This document shows, piece after piece, positions 1-8,511 of a stretch of DNA of 64,000 bases (position 1 is the first letter of the stretch; every line of letters starts with the position of its first letter). The DNA comes from Sunxiuqinia sp963974515 (lineage in GTDB: Bacteria; Bacteroidota; Bacteroidia; Bacteroidales; Prolixibacteraceae). Where the stretch lies: assembly GCF_963974515.1 (NCBI RefSeq), contig NZ_CAXBDD010000010.1, positions 18,598-82,597 on the forward strand. Direction: 5' to 3'. The translations under genes were made by a program, and so were the position numbers. The notes under the pieces are model-generated. The model worked only from the letters and a program-made list of their open reading frames with translations, was not told the origin of the DNA and ran no database searches.

Positions 1-60
1 TCTTCGGATTGTTAAACCCTGATAGACGACGTTCAAAAATTCAGACTTATTGCTATCGGG

Positions 61-68
61 CAAAGGTA
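61..68 (-). promoter_or_regulatory. Candidate -7 element reading left
   Basis: On the minus strand this octamer reads TACCTTTG followed by C, a full match to the Bacteroidota -7 consensus TAnnTTTG. No TTG lies at the usual 19-base distance; the nearest is 24 bases upstream. It would drive a gene beyond the left edge of the window, so no target can be named. Confidence 0.35.
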
Positions 69-170
69 CGTTTTCGGAGGAAATATTGATAACAACCCAC
101 CGATTTAATGGGAAAAGGAAAACGGTTCAGGAGAAAAGGCTTATTTTTGACGCTCAAACAGGAAATGCTT

Positions 171-1268
171 ATGTCAAAGGTTAAGATAGGATTTTTAGGT
201 GCCGGCGGAATTGCCAAAGCACATGCTTTTTCATTGAATTCGCTACGCTATTTTTATCCGAAAACGCCGCAGGTGGTTTTTGAGTCGGTATGTTCGCAGC
301 GGCTGGAAAGCCGCGGGCAGTTTGCTGAAAGCTATGGTTTTCGGCAAGCGCAGTCGTTCGATGATTTTGTGCAGAATGAGGCGATTGACACGGTGCTGAT
401 TCTGGGGCCGAACAAGGTACATGCCGATCATCTGAAGGCAGTGGCTACGATGCCGAATGTAAGGCGAATTTACCTTGAAAAGCCCGTATGTTCCAGCCTA
501 CAGGAAGAAAAGGAATTGGCTGCCTTGCCGCTGGATGGACGGAAAGTCCAGCTTGGTTTTCAGTATTTGCAAACGGCTTCGGTGCGCGAAGCCATCGACT
601 TTTGGAAGTCGGGAAAGCTTGGGAAGCCGATTCATTTCGATTTAAAATACTTTCACGGCGACTATTTGCAAAAAAGCTACCGCGACAAGCGGCAGACCCG
701 CTTGACGCCTGCTCCTGATGGTGGCGCAATGGCTGATCTGGGCTCGCATGGCATTAGTTTGCTGTTGGCATTTTTTGGAGAGCAACTGGAAATTACCAGT
801 GCATTGCAGGGAGGGCAGTTTGCCGACGTTCCCAAGGATTCGGATTTATTCTCGCTGATTTCGATTGTTGAGCTGAAAACCCGGGCCGTAGGTAATCTGT
901 CGGCCAGCCGAATCAGTTCAGGAACCGGTGATTTGGTTCATCTTGAAATTTACGCCGAAAAAGGAACGCTGCGCTATTCATCGCACCGGGCCGAATCGTT
1001 CGAGTATTTTTTGGAAGAAACGCAACAATGGGTAAGCCAGCCTGTTGGCAGTCATTATAAGCCCATCAGCAGTTTTCCTTCGGGACATGTGCCACCGGGT
1101 TGGCTGCGCTCCATGATTCATGGGCATTACCTGTTTTTAGGCGGTCGCGATGAGAAAGCGTTTGTGCCCGATTTGAAGCATGGTTTGGAGGTTCAACGCT
1201 TAGTTCGCGAAACGGCAGAGCATTTAAATACCTATAGAAAACAACTGGAAAAGTATGGCGAGAAGTAG
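171..1268 (+). CDS. Gfo/Idh/MocA family NAD(P)-dependent oxidoreductase
   Basis: A 365-residue dehydrogenase of the glucose-fructose oxidoreductase/inositol dehydrogenase family. The N-terminal Rossmann domain has GAGGIA at residues 10-15, and the family EKP motif is at 103-105. The C-terminal substrate domain contains a GGAMADLGSHG segment, where the family usually has a conserved His. The frame stays open upstream to an ATG at 108, but the Rossmann strand begins right after the ATG at 171, and GGAA at 161-164 lies seven bases before it, so 171 is preferred. The last 14 bases overlap malQ, so the two are translationally linked. The substrate cannot be read from the sequence; a sugar or sugar derivative is an inference from family and neighbour. 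Confidence 0.85.
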   Translation: MSKVKIGFLGAGGIAKAHAFSLNSLRYFYPKTPQVVFESVCSQRLESRGQFAESYGFRQAQSFDDFVQNEAIDTVLILGPNKVHADHLKAVATMPNVRRIYLEKPVCSSLQEEKELAALPLDGRKVQLGFQYLQTASVREAIDFWKSGKLGKPIHFDLKYFHGDYLQKSYRDKRQTRLTPAPDGGAMADLGSHGISLLLAFFGEQLEITSALQGGQFADVPKDSDLFSLISIVELKTRAVGNLSASRISSGTGDLVHLEIYAEKGTLRYSSHRAESFEYFLEETQQWVSQPVGSHYKPISSFPSGHVPPGWLRSMIHGHYLFLGGRDEKAFVPDLKHGLEVQRLVRETAEHLNTYRKQLEKYGEK

Positions 1269-2736
1269 CGGAATTTTAGTGCATATCAGTTCACTGCCCG
1301 GAAAATACGGGATTGGAAGCATGGGCGAAGATGCTTTTACCTTTGTAGATTTCCTGAAAGAAACCGGACAAAAATATTGGCAGATTTTACCGCTTGGGCC
1401 AACGGGTTACGGCAATTCACCTTACCAAAGCTATTCGGCGTTTGCAGGAAGCGACTTGTTGATCAGTTTGGATAAGCTGGTGGAAGACAAGCTGCTGAAG
1501 CCCGAAGAATTACTTGATCTAACTCATTTCTCGGAGCGGAAAGTAGAATACGAAAAGATTGGTGTGTTGAAAAGTAGTCTATTGAAGAAAGCTTTTGGAC
1601 GGTTCAATACCAAATTTGACGACTTTAAGGACGCTTATTATAACTTTTTGGGCGAGCATTCATGGTGGCTTGATGATTATGCTTTGTTCCAGGCGTTGAA
1701 GGAATATAACTTGGATGTGATCTGGAACGAGTGGAAAGCCGATTATAAAAAGCGGGATGTGCACTCGCTCGATAAAGCCCATTTACAGTATGCGGAGTCG
1801 ATTAATTTTCATCGTTTTGTGCAGTTTATTTTTTTTAAGCAGTGGTTTGAACTGAAACAATATGCCAATGACCTTGGGATTCAGTTGTTTGGCGATTTGC
1901 CTTTGTATGTGTCGCTGGATAGCTCAGATGTGTGGGGAAATCAGGATATTTTTCTGCTGGATGATGAAGGAAAACCAACGCATGTTGGAGGTGTTCCTCC
2001 CGATTATTTTAGTGAAACCGGCCAGCTTTGGGGTTGTCCTGTATTTGACTGGAACCGGTTGGCTGAGCGGGGTTTTGATTGGTGGATGGCACGCTTGCAT
2101 TTCTGTCTAAATATGTTCGATGTCATCCGCATTGATCATTTCCGGGGCTTGGAGTCATTTTGGTCGGTTCCGGCTAGCGAAAAGACAGCCATAAACGGCC
2201 AGTGGTGGCCGGCCAAGGGGTACGAATTGCTTCAAATGTTGCAATCGCAACTGGGTGAGCTGCCTGTGATTGCTGAAGACTTAGGCGTGATAACGCCGGA
2301 AGTGGAAAAGTTGCGTGACGATTTTAATTTGCCGGGGATGAAAGTTTTGCAGTTTGGTTTCGCCTCGGACGCAACCAACGAGCACCTACCCCACAACTAC
2401 GGGAAGAATTTTGTGGTTTACACCGGGACGCACGATAACAACACCACACTGGGTTGGCTGAAGTCGGCTACGAAGAAAGAGCAAAGAAATATTCGGAAAT
2501 ATTTCAGGCGAACCCGACGTCGGGCGCTTGACCCGGTGATTGAAGCTTGCTGGGGTTCTGTAGCTGAAATCGCGATTATGCCCATGCAAGACTTGCTTCG
2601 GCTCGATGCCAAAGGGCGGATGAATGTTCCCGGGGTACCCTCAGGAAACTGGGAGTGGCGCTTCCGCTGGAGGCAACTCCGGCAGTCGAGGCGTGACTTT
2701 CTGAAAGAAATTACCCAAAAATATAATCGAAGATAG
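1255..2736 (+). CDS. malQ: 4-alpha-glucanotransferase (amylomaltase, GH77)
   Basis: Cytoplasmic amylomaltase of 493 residues. It transfers alpha-1,4-glucan segments between maltooligosaccharides or glycogen breakdown products. The GH77 catalytic residues are in place: nucleophile Asp294 in RIDHFRG, acid/base Glu341 in AEDLG, and stabilising Asp394 in THDNNT. The N-terminus SSGILVHISSLPGKYGIGSMG is typical of the short bacterial form. It lacks the N-terminal starch-binding extension seen in the roughly 900-residue enzymes of some Bacteroidota and plants. It overlaps the upstream oxidoreductase by 14 bases, indicating an operon. No other glycogen genes are adjacent. Confidence 0.96.
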   Translation: MARSSGILVHISSLPGKYGIGSMGEDAFTFVDFLKETGQKYWQILPLGPTGYGNSPYQSYSAFAGSDLLISLDKLVEDKLLKPEELLDLTHFSERKVEYEKIGVLKSSLLKKAFGRFNTKFDDFKDAYYNFLGEHSWWLDDYALFQALKEYNLDVIWNEWKADYKKRDVHSLDKAHLQYAESINFHRFVQFIFFKQWFELKQYANDLGIQLFGDLPLYVSLDSSDVWGNQDIFLLDDEGKPTHVGGVPPDYFSETGQLWGCPVFDWNRLAERGFDWWMARLHFCLNMFDVIRIDHFRGLESFWSVPASEKTAINGQWWPAKGYELLQMLQSQLGELPVIAEDLGVITPEVEKLRDDFNLPGMKVLQFGFASDATNEHLPHNYGKNFVVYTGTHDNNTTLGWLKSATKKEQRNIRKYFRRTRRRALDPVIEACWGSVAEIAIMPMQDLLRLDAKGRMNVPGVPSGNWEWRFRWRQLRQSRRDFLKEITQKYNRR

Positions 2737-2764
2737 TTTTATGCCTGTGTGGTTGTCACACGTT

Positions 2765-3310
2765 TCAGTCTAATTTTTTAGCAATTCGCTTGATGGTGTT
2801 CCAGTTTCGGGTGGTCATGGTTGCTTTGCCAAAAAGCTGTCCCAGGGCATCCATTCCTTTGACCGTGTTGGTTACCGAAAGATCGAGCACACTGCAAATG
2901 GCTTTCTGGTATACTGACAGGATGCGAAATGAGCCATCATCCGCAGTCCACGGCAATTCGATTCGGGTTTTCGGGTTTTGTTTCAAAAAAGAAACATACA
3001 AACGGGTGTCTTTGGTTTCTTCTACTCCTTTAAATGGCTGGGAGCGGATCAGTTGACGGATGTCGTCAGCAGTTCGAATCAGCACCGGGATCGGAAATCC
3101 GAAGGCTTTTTCAAGGCCTGTGCTGAGTTGCTCTTCTGGGGCTGTTTTCAAATAGAAAGTTCCTTCAAAAATTACATTTCCGGAGTTGAGCAGCGTTTGC
3201 ACCTTTTCGAAGCCCATTTTTTCCATCGTTGTTCGTAGGTCGGCCATGGGGACTTTATGATGTCCGCCAACGTTGATGCCCCTAAGGAGGGCTACATAAG
3301 TTTCTGACAT
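2765..3310 (-). CDS. DUF1697 domain protein
   Basis: A 181-residue soluble protein of the DUF1697 family, whose function is unknown. The family opening YVALLRGINVGG-hKVPMADLR and the later LNSGNVIFEG segment are clear. The frame extends 18 codons further upstream, but the domain begins directly at the Met at 3310, so that start is used. It is convergent with malQ (28 bases apart) and has no evident operon partner; the MATE gene ends 155 bases upstream on the same strand. Confidence 0.82.
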   Translation of the reverse strand: MSETYVALLRGINVGGHHKVPMADLRTTMEKMGFEKVQTLLNSGNVIFEGTFYLKTAPEEQLSTGLEKAFGFPIPVLIRTADDIRQLIRSQPFKGVEETKDTRLYVSFLKQNPKTRIELPWTADDGSFRILSVYQKAICSVLDLSVTNTVKGMDALGQLFGKATMTTRNWNTIKRIAKKLD

Positions 3311-3465
3311 GGTATTTGTTTTATAAATATCGGCTCGATTATCTAATGTCATTAAAATAGCCACTCATGGTTATTAGGTGGCCATTGATTCGTTTTGAAA
3401 CGATTAGTGACGCCAAATCGTTCATTGCTGAATGCAGTTGCAGTCCAAATTTCAAAAGGCTGTGT

Positions 3466-4896
3466 TTATACCTGCATTCGTTTCCAGGCTCCCCGGCTAA
3501 ACAGCCACAGTGTAAATAAGCCGGCAGATGTTTCGGAAAAAAAGACGGCCCAGAAAACACCTGAGTGTTGCCACCCGAATTGGATGGCCAGAACATATGA
3601 CAAGGGGATTTGAATCATCCAGAAGAAGACCAGGTTGATTTTTGTTGGCGTTTTGGTGTCGCCGGCGCCATTGAAAGCCTGAGTCGAAACCATCCACCAT
3701 CCGTAAATCAGGTAGGAGTACGATAAGATGCGTATCCATTCGGAGCCAATTGCGATTACCTGGCTGTTCGAAGTGAAAATTTGCATGAGAGATTGGTTGA
3801 AGAAGAAGTAAACCACCGATACGATCACTAAGAACCCCATGTTGTAAAGTCCGATTTTCCAGATGGATGATTCGGCGCGCTCCGGCCTTCCTGCTCCCAG
3901 GTTTTGTCCCACCAGGGTTGCTGCTGCATTCGACAGCCCCCAGGCTGGCATCAAGGTAAACAGCATGATCCGCAGGGCGATGGTTGAGCCGGCAACGGCT
4001 TCGCTCCCGACATCGGCCAGAATTCGCATCAGGAAGATCCATGAAGTCATTGCCACAATCATTTGCCCGATTCCCCCAATTGATGTGCGCAAAATGTTGA
4101 CTGTTGTTTTGGCATCCCAGTGAATGTGCGAACGGGTGGCCCGAATGTGCTTGCCTCCTCTGAAAAGTACCCACAACTGGGTGGCTACGCCAATGCCCCG
4201 GCCAATATTGGTGGCAATGGCCGCTCCTTCGATACCCATAGCCGGAATAGGGCCTAGTCCGAAGATGAGCAGCGGGTCCAGGGCAATATTGATCCCGTTG
4301 GAAATCCAGAGCACGCGCATGGCAATAGCCGCGTCGCCTGCTCCGCGAAACACGGCATTGATAACAAAAAGTAGCATGATAATGCCATTTCCGCCAAGCA
4401 TCCATTGCGTGTAGCGGTAGCCGTGTTCAATGGCCCATTCGTCGGCGCCCATCAACGCGAGCAGATCCTTCGCAAAAAAGATGCCTCCCAGCGCAAAGGG
4501 GACAGAGGCCAAAATGGCCAGGAAAATGGACTGGATGGCTGATGTTCCGGCGCCTTCCTTGTCTTTTTCGCCAATGCGCCGCGCTACGATGGCCGTCACG
4601 GCGGTTGCCAGTCCCATGGCAATGGAGTAAAGTAAAAAGAGATAGGTTTCGGTTAAGCCGACCGTAGCTACAGCCGACGCACCTAGCTTGCCCACAAAAT
4701 AAATGTCAACCACAGCAAAGGTTGATTCCATAACCAATTCCAAAATCATGGGTACAGCTAACAGGAAGATGGCCTTTTTGAGTCCAATCTGCGTGTAGTC
4801 CGATTCGGTGCCTTTGAGTGCGTTTTTAAACTCTTGCCAGATGGATGTGCGCTGGCGCGTTGTAGAATGGCTTAGGGGGTAACTCTCTTCTTTCAC
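3466..4896 (-). CDS. MATE family efflux transporter
   Basis: A 476-residue inner-membrane multidrug and toxin extrusion transporter with about twelve hydrophobic segments after a 35-residue hydrophilic N-terminus. The first helix region (AVPMILELVMESTFAVVDIYFVGKLG) and the repeat-like second half (INLVFFWMIQIPLSYVLA) are typical of the family, which uses Na+ or H+ gradients to export cations or drugs. Substrate and regulation cannot be read here. A 302-codon open frame on the same strand inside the gene is a shadow. Confidence 0.92.
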   Translation of the reverse strand: MKEESYPLSHSTTRQRTSIWQEFKNALKGTESDYTQIGLKKAIFLLAVPMILELVMESTFAVVDIYFVGKLGASAVATVGLTETYLFLLYSIAMGLATAVTAIVARRIGEKDKEGAGTSAIQSIFLAILASVPFALGGIFFAKDLLALMGADEWAIEHGYRYTQWMLGGNGIIMLLFVINAVFRGAGDAAIAMRVLWISNGINIALDPLLIFGLGPIPAMGIEGAAIATNIGRGIGVATQLWVLFRGGKHIRATRSHIHWDAKTTVNILRTSIGGIGQMIVAMTSWIFLMRILADVGSEAVAGSTIALRIMLFTLMPAWGLSNAAATLVGQNLGAGRPERAESSIWKIGLYNMGFLVIVSVVYFFFNQSLMQIFTSNSQVIAIGSEWIRILSYSYLIYGWWMVSTQAFNGAGDTKTPTKINLVFFWMIQIPLSYVLAIQFGWQHSGVFWAVFFSETSAGLFTLWLFSRGAWKRMQV

Positions 4897-4977
4897 ATCG
4901 ATTCAATTTCTGTTCATAAAGATTTGTAAGACGGCCTAGTGTCATCAAAAGTTGCGTTGGCCACTTAAACTTCCTGG

Positions 4978-5430
4978 TCACTTACCATCGAGTGGTTCTG
5001 CCAGCCCGATGAGAATCCCCTCGGGGCCGCGAATGTAGCAGAGCCGATACGCGTTTTCGTACTGAACGACTTCGCCGACGAGATGGGCGTCGTGCTTGCT
5101 GAGCCTGGACAGTAGCTCATCGATGTCTTCAACAGCAAACATGACACGCAGGTAGCCGAGAGCGTTGACCGGGGCAATGCGGTGATCAGAGACAACCGGC
5201 GGGGTCAGGAATCGCGAAATCTCCAGTCGGCTGTGTCCATCGGGGGTAACCATCATGGCGATCTCCACACGCTGGGTGTCCAGTCCGGTAACGCGACCCG
5301 CCCATTCCCCTTCGACGATGGTCCGCCCCTCGAGCTCCAGACCGATTTCCGTAAAAAAGGAGATGGCCTTATCGAGTGATTCGACAACGAGGCCAACATT
5401 GTCCATTCGTAGTAATTTGTTTTCTGCCAT
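4978..5430 (-). CDS. VOC/glyoxalase family protein
   Basis: A 150-residue vicinal-oxygen-chelate protein with two beta-alpha-beta-beta-beta modules. The first begins NVGLVVESLDKAISFFTEIGLELEG; the second includes AVEDIDELLSRL and ends with the GPEGILIGLAEPL strand usual for glyoxalase/dioxygenase relatives. The Met at 5430 is chosen because the VOC fold starts about ten residues later; an upstream in-frame start at 5451 would add only seven residues. It belongs to a same-strand run of small accessory enzymes (4978-7788). The substrate is unknown; bleomycin-resistance, glyoxalase I-like and dioxygenase roles all occur in this fold. Confidence 0.85.
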   Translation of the reverse strand: MAENKLLRMDNVGLVVESLDKAISFFTEIGLELEGRTIVEGEWAGRVTGLDTQRVEIAMMVTPDGHSRLEISRFLTPPVVSDHRIAPVNALGYLRVMFAVEDIDELLSRLSKHDAHLVGEVVQYENAYRLCYIRGPEGILIGLAEPLDGK

Positions 5431-5481
5431 AATTTGATCGTTTTGCAGCAACCCGAAGGTGGCGATTTCGGAACACTTTCG

Positions 5482-6060
5482 TTATGATTCTCTGTCCAAC
5501 AAGTAATTCAGTTCAGTTACCCCGCAAGTAAATTGTCGAGTCGCAGGCAATAGCTTGAGCGTTATTTTTTCTTTGATGTCTGCAAACAATGGAATGCCTT
5601 TTCCGAGAATAATTGGATTGACAAATAACCAGTAGCCGTCAATTAAGTTTTGTTGAATGAGTGAATGTGTTGCTGTCGGGCTGCCAAAAAGCAAGATGTC
5701 TTCACCCACCTGTTGTTTTATTTCATTAATGCTGGCTGGAAGATTGTCACGGATAATGGTTGTGTTGGCCAAATCCGCATTTTTTATTGTTTTTGATAGA
5801 ACCACTTTGTGAACTTTGCTATACCACTTAGAATGTTCAATGTCATGTTTGGTTGCTGTCGGCTTGTCTCCTGCTGTCGGCCAGTAGCTTTCCATCATCT
5901 GATAAGTTACTCGTCCATATAAGGCCGTGTCGCCTTTGCTGATCCGCTGACCGACATAGTCAAAAATTTCCTGGTCAACTTTAATCCAGTTCATTTCTCC
6001 GTTCGGTCCTGCTACAAAACCGTCAAGCGATACGTGCATAAATGAAATTATTTTCCTCAT
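5482..6060 (-). CDS. Dihydrofolate reductase family protein (RibD C-terminal type)
   Basis: A 192-residue reductase of the RibD_C/YyaP group. The start MRKIISFMHVSLDGFVAGPNGEMNW is diagnostic, followed by ALYGRVTYQMMESYWP and, near the end, an LLFGSPTATHSLIQQNLIDGYWLFVNPIILGKG-type region in which the family binds NAD(P)H. True folate reduction is unlikely; the physiological substrate of these stand-alone proteins is unknown. The Met at 6060 is used because conserved sequence begins there; the 17 codons upstream are hydrophilic and unconserved in look. It lies 51 bases upstream of the VOC gene on the same strand. Confidence 0.88.
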   Translation of the reverse strand: MRKIISFMHVSLDGFVAGPNGEMNWIKVDQEIFDYVGQRISKGDTALYGRVTYQMMESYWPTAGDKPTATKHDIEHSKWYSKVHKVVLSKTIKNADLANTTIIRDNLPASINEIKQQVGEDILLFGSPTATHSLIQQNLIDGYWLFVNPIILGKGIPLFADIKEKITLKLLPATRQFTCGVTELNYLLDRES

Positions 6061-6138
6061 GAATTTGCTTTCTTTATTTGATTGTCGGCTGTTCCTTGCC
6101 ATACCTGCCAATTCAATGGCTATACGGACAATCCGATT

Positions 6139-6441
6139 TTATTTTTTCGACCTCGGGTCGGTTTGAAATCGGAGTCCATGTTCTTTTAGTGCCGAATGAA
6201 GCTTTGGCAAGGAACTCTTTCCCATACCATGCAGTTGTAAAATCTCCGATTCGCTCCGTTCAGCCAGTTGCTGTATTGTTAAAATACCCTCGTTTTCCAA
6301 AGCTCTTCTTGCCGGAGCTGCAAGCGAGGAAAGAAAACCGGCCGTTGGCTTTCGCTCCTCTTCGCAAACCGGGCAAGTAGGGCAGTCACTGCTTTTGTAG
6401 TACAGGTGACCATTTTTACAGGTTCGTAATGATGCCGGCAT
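6139..6441 (-). CDS. Zinc-finger plus RNA polymerase alpha-CTD-like helix-hairpin-helix protein
   Basis: A 100-residue protein with two parts. Residues 8-26 carry Cys8, His12, Cys20, Cys23 and Cys26, a probable zinc knuckle. Residues about 36-93 (LAAPARRALENEGILTIQQLAE, then ILQLHGMGKSSLPKL) match the tandem helix-hairpin-helix fold of the RNA polymerase alpha subunit C-terminal domain, used for DNA or protein contact. The ATG at 6441 shares its A with the TGA stop of the upstream VOC gene (TGATG), so translation is coupled. A DNA-binding or regulatory role is inference; the function is not known. Confidence 0.75.
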   Translation of the reverse strand: MPASLRTCKNGHLYYKSSDCPTCPVCEEERKPTAGFLSSLAAPARRALENEGILTIQQLAERSESEILQLHGMGKSSLPKLHSALKEHGLRFQTDPRSKK

Positions 6442-6884
6442 CAATCCGCCTTCTCTTCACAGTTAAACATCCATTGCACCCCAAAACGGTCTTTGCAACT
6501 TCCGTAGTAATCGCCCCAAAACATGTCTTGTAACGGCATTTCCACCTCGCCTCCGTCTGAAAGCGCGCTAAACAGGCGTTCGGTTTCCTTGCGGGTGTCC
6601 GGCTGCAGGTTGATATAGACGTTGTTTCCTTGTTTTGGTTTGAAACCCATGGACTCCGGCGTATCCGATCCCATAAGCATATGGCCGCCGAGCGTGGGTA
6701 AGGAGACGTGCATAACCAGGTTCAGGTCTTCTCCAGGAAGGGGTGGCATCTCTTCGGTTGGAGGAACATCTTTGAAACGCATGATGCCTTCGCCCCAAAA
6801 TTCGGTTCCAAAAACAGACTTATAAAAGTTGAAGGCTTCCTCCGTGTTACGCTTAAAATTTAAATACGTGCTTACTGTTGCCAT
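6441..6884 (-). CDS. VOC family protein, PhnB/YdcJ type
   Basis: A 147-residue VOC protein of the PhnB group (often called 3-demethylubiquinone-9 methyltransferase-like). It opens TVSTYLNFKRNTEEAFNFYKSVFGTEF and contains GGHMLMGSDTPESMGF, then INLQPDTRKETERLFSALSDGGEV and MFWGDYYGSCKDRFGVQWMFNC, all characteristic of this branch. The reaction is unknown. It lies 25 bases downstream of the SRPBCC gene, and its stop codon overlaps the start of the helix-hairpin-helix gene, so these three form a tight operon. Confidence 0.9.
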   Translation of the reverse strand: MATVSTYLNFKRNTEEAFNFYKSVFGTEFWGEGIMRFKDVPPTEEMPPLPGEDLNLVMHVSLPTLGGHMLMGSDTPESMGFKPKQGNNVYINLQPDTRKETERLFSALSDGGEVEMPLQDMFWGDYYGSCKDRFGVQWMFNCEEKAD

Positions 6885-6909
6885 GATCGTTGTGTTTTCA
6901 GGTTGATAA

Positions 6910-7788
6910 TTATCGTTCGCAAATTTCTTTCAATTTGTTCAATGCCTTGGGCCAGGCCTCCGAGAAGTACTTTTCGTATTCATGGTTGGTGTCTACATCA
7001 ACCGAAAGCAAGGTTTTTCCACCAGTCTCTGTGAAAGTGTAGTTTTCAAGGGCGCCTGCCCAGCCTTCAACCTCCGGACCGCTTGTAATCTCCCGATCGT
7101 TTTGAAGGATTCCAAGGTGTTCGATACTGATGAATTGATGGGGAATGTTTTCTTTAATTCGAGACACCATTCCGCCAACATTGCCTTTTTCATCTTCACC
7201 AATGAAAAGAATCTTTTCGCCTCTCTCCCACGATCCCCGGTAGTGTGATGTTGGGTTAAAAAGTGCCGTCCACTCGCGGTAGTGCGTTTCGTCGAGCATG
7301 GTTTGGTAGACCCTTTTTGCCGAGGTGTTGATTTTAACTTCGAAATGCATTCTTTCCATATTGCTATGAGATTCAACGTACTTTTTGAAGTTATTCAAAA
7401 TAGCTTGCCAGCCTTCCCTTTGCATTTCGGGCGAGTTGGTTGTTTCTGCTTCAAAGGTTTCTTCAACCCTGGTTTCTTGTCCGTGGCTGCGAAAGGTTAT
7501 TTCTACGCGTCGGTTGTCTCCCATGGTGTAGCTCAGTTTCTGGTTCGGGACCACCTCATCAAACACGCCTTCAAAATCAAAGCCCATACTTCCGTCTTTG
7601 GCTTCCATGCGCGAACTGAATGTTCCTCCCACGCGTAAATCACTTTCTGCTTCGGGCGTGTGCCAATCGTCTGACGCGTTGTTCCAGTTTACGATATGCT
7701 TAGGGTCGGTCCACAATTGCCAAACTTTTTCAACTGGTGCCTGAATGTTCGCACTTACCATGATCAGTGTTTTGTCTTTTGTCTCCAT
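6910..7788 (-). CDS. Tandem SRPBCC (AHSA1/CalC-like) protein
   Basis: A 292-residue protein made of two SRPBCC (START-like) ligand-binding domains. Domain one spans about residues 5-140 (ANIQAPVEKVWQLWTDPKHIVNWN to WQAILNNFKKYVES). Domain two spans 144-292 (FEVKINTSAKRVYQTMLDETHYREWT to SEAWPKALNKLKEICER). Each is about the length of a complete stand-alone AHSA1 protein, and domain two begins at a Met (144), suggesting fusion of two adjacent genes. AHSA1 relatives bind small hydrophobic ligands or act as Hsp90 co-chaperones, but no function is assigned to this branch. It is the first gene of the three-gene operon with the PhnB-type and helix-hairpin-helix genes. Confidence 0.87.
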   Translation of the reverse strand: METKDKTLIMVSANIQAPVEKVWQLWTDPKHIVNWNNASDDWHTPEAESDLRVGGTFSSRMEAKDGSMGFDFEGVFDEVVPNQKLSYTMGDNRRVEITFRSHGQETRVEETFEAETTNSPEMQREGWQAILNNFKKYVESHSNMERMHFEVKINTSAKRVYQTMLDETHYREWTALFNPTSHYRGSWERGEKILFIGEDEKGNVGGMVSRIKENIPHQFISIEHLGILQNDREITSGPEVEGWAGALENYTFTETGGKTLLSVDVDTNHEYEKYFSEAWPKALNKLKEICER

Positions 7789-7992
7789 GATGAATCGTTT
7801 TAATGGGTCACTTTGTTCTACTATTTCGATAGGATAAAATTAGAGCCATTTTCTCAAATTGATGGCGTGCAAATACGACGAATCAGGGGGAGGATTGCGA
7901 CAATCCTTCGTCGCGCCTTATTTTCATTTCCGGAATTATTTGTTAGCTTGAAGTTTTTCGCAAAAACAAAATCAATTTTGAAAAATGAGCAA

Positions 7993-8508
7993 ATGATACA
8001 GAATAAAACGATTGAAATTATTCCTATGGAGGCCCGGGATATTGCGAATGCCGTTGGATTGATTAGCCAGGCCATGAACCAAGACGAAGGGAAATGGGCT
8101 TCCGAAACCATGCATTTTCATTTTAAATGCGCGGAGCAGGAGTTGGACGATGGACACGATTACTATTTATGGTGGGAGCATGATGAGGTAAAAGGCATCG
8201 TGGGGCTTCATCAGTATGCTTGGGGCCCACCCGAAAATGTTTGGCTGGCCTGGTTTGCTGTTTCGCCTGCCGAGCAAGGAAAAGGTTATGGCAGAGCTTT
8301 GTTGGATGAAGTTGAGAAAAAAGCCCGGCAGCGCGGCTTTCGAAAGTTTTTTGTTGAAACGTATGCGCATCCGGATTTCGACAAAGCCATTCGGTTTTAT
8401 CAAAAATATGGATTTACCGAGCATGGACGAATCGCGAATTACTTGCCCGACGGCTCGCAGATGATTGTCTTAGGCAAATCCTTGTCGAGTGGCAGAAGGC
8501 TGGAATGA
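7993..8508 (+). CDS. GNAT family N-acetyltransferase
   Basis: A 171-residue acetyltransferase of the GNAT fold. The acetyl-CoA loop is in VWLAWFAVSPAEQGKGYGRALLDEVEKKARQRG (Q-G-K-G-Y-G), followed by the FYQKYGF motif near the end that closes the fold. The frame is open for 60 codons upstream, but that part is low-quality translation without the fold, so the Met at 7993 is chosen. The substrate is unknown. It converges on the alpha/beta hydrolase gene with three bases between stop codons. Confidence 0.88.
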   Translation: MIQNKTIEIIPMEARDIANAVGLISQAMNQDEGKWASETMHFHFKCAEQELDDGHDYYLWWEHDEVKGIVGLHQYAWGPPENVWLAWFAVSPAEQGKGYGRALLDEVEKKARQRGFRKFFVETYAHPDFDKAIRFYQKYGFTEHGRIANYLPDGSQMIVLGKSLSSGRRLE

Positions 8509-8511
8509 GAA

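Noticed and set aside
2747..2761. Small hairpin GTGTG/CACAC between malQ and the DUF1697 gene
   Set aside because: A five-base stem without a proper T-tract is too weak to call a terminator.
3497..4405. 302-codon second frame inside the MATE gene
   Set aside because: It is rich in His, Arg and Cys with no hydrophobic pattern; the transporter frame explains the region.
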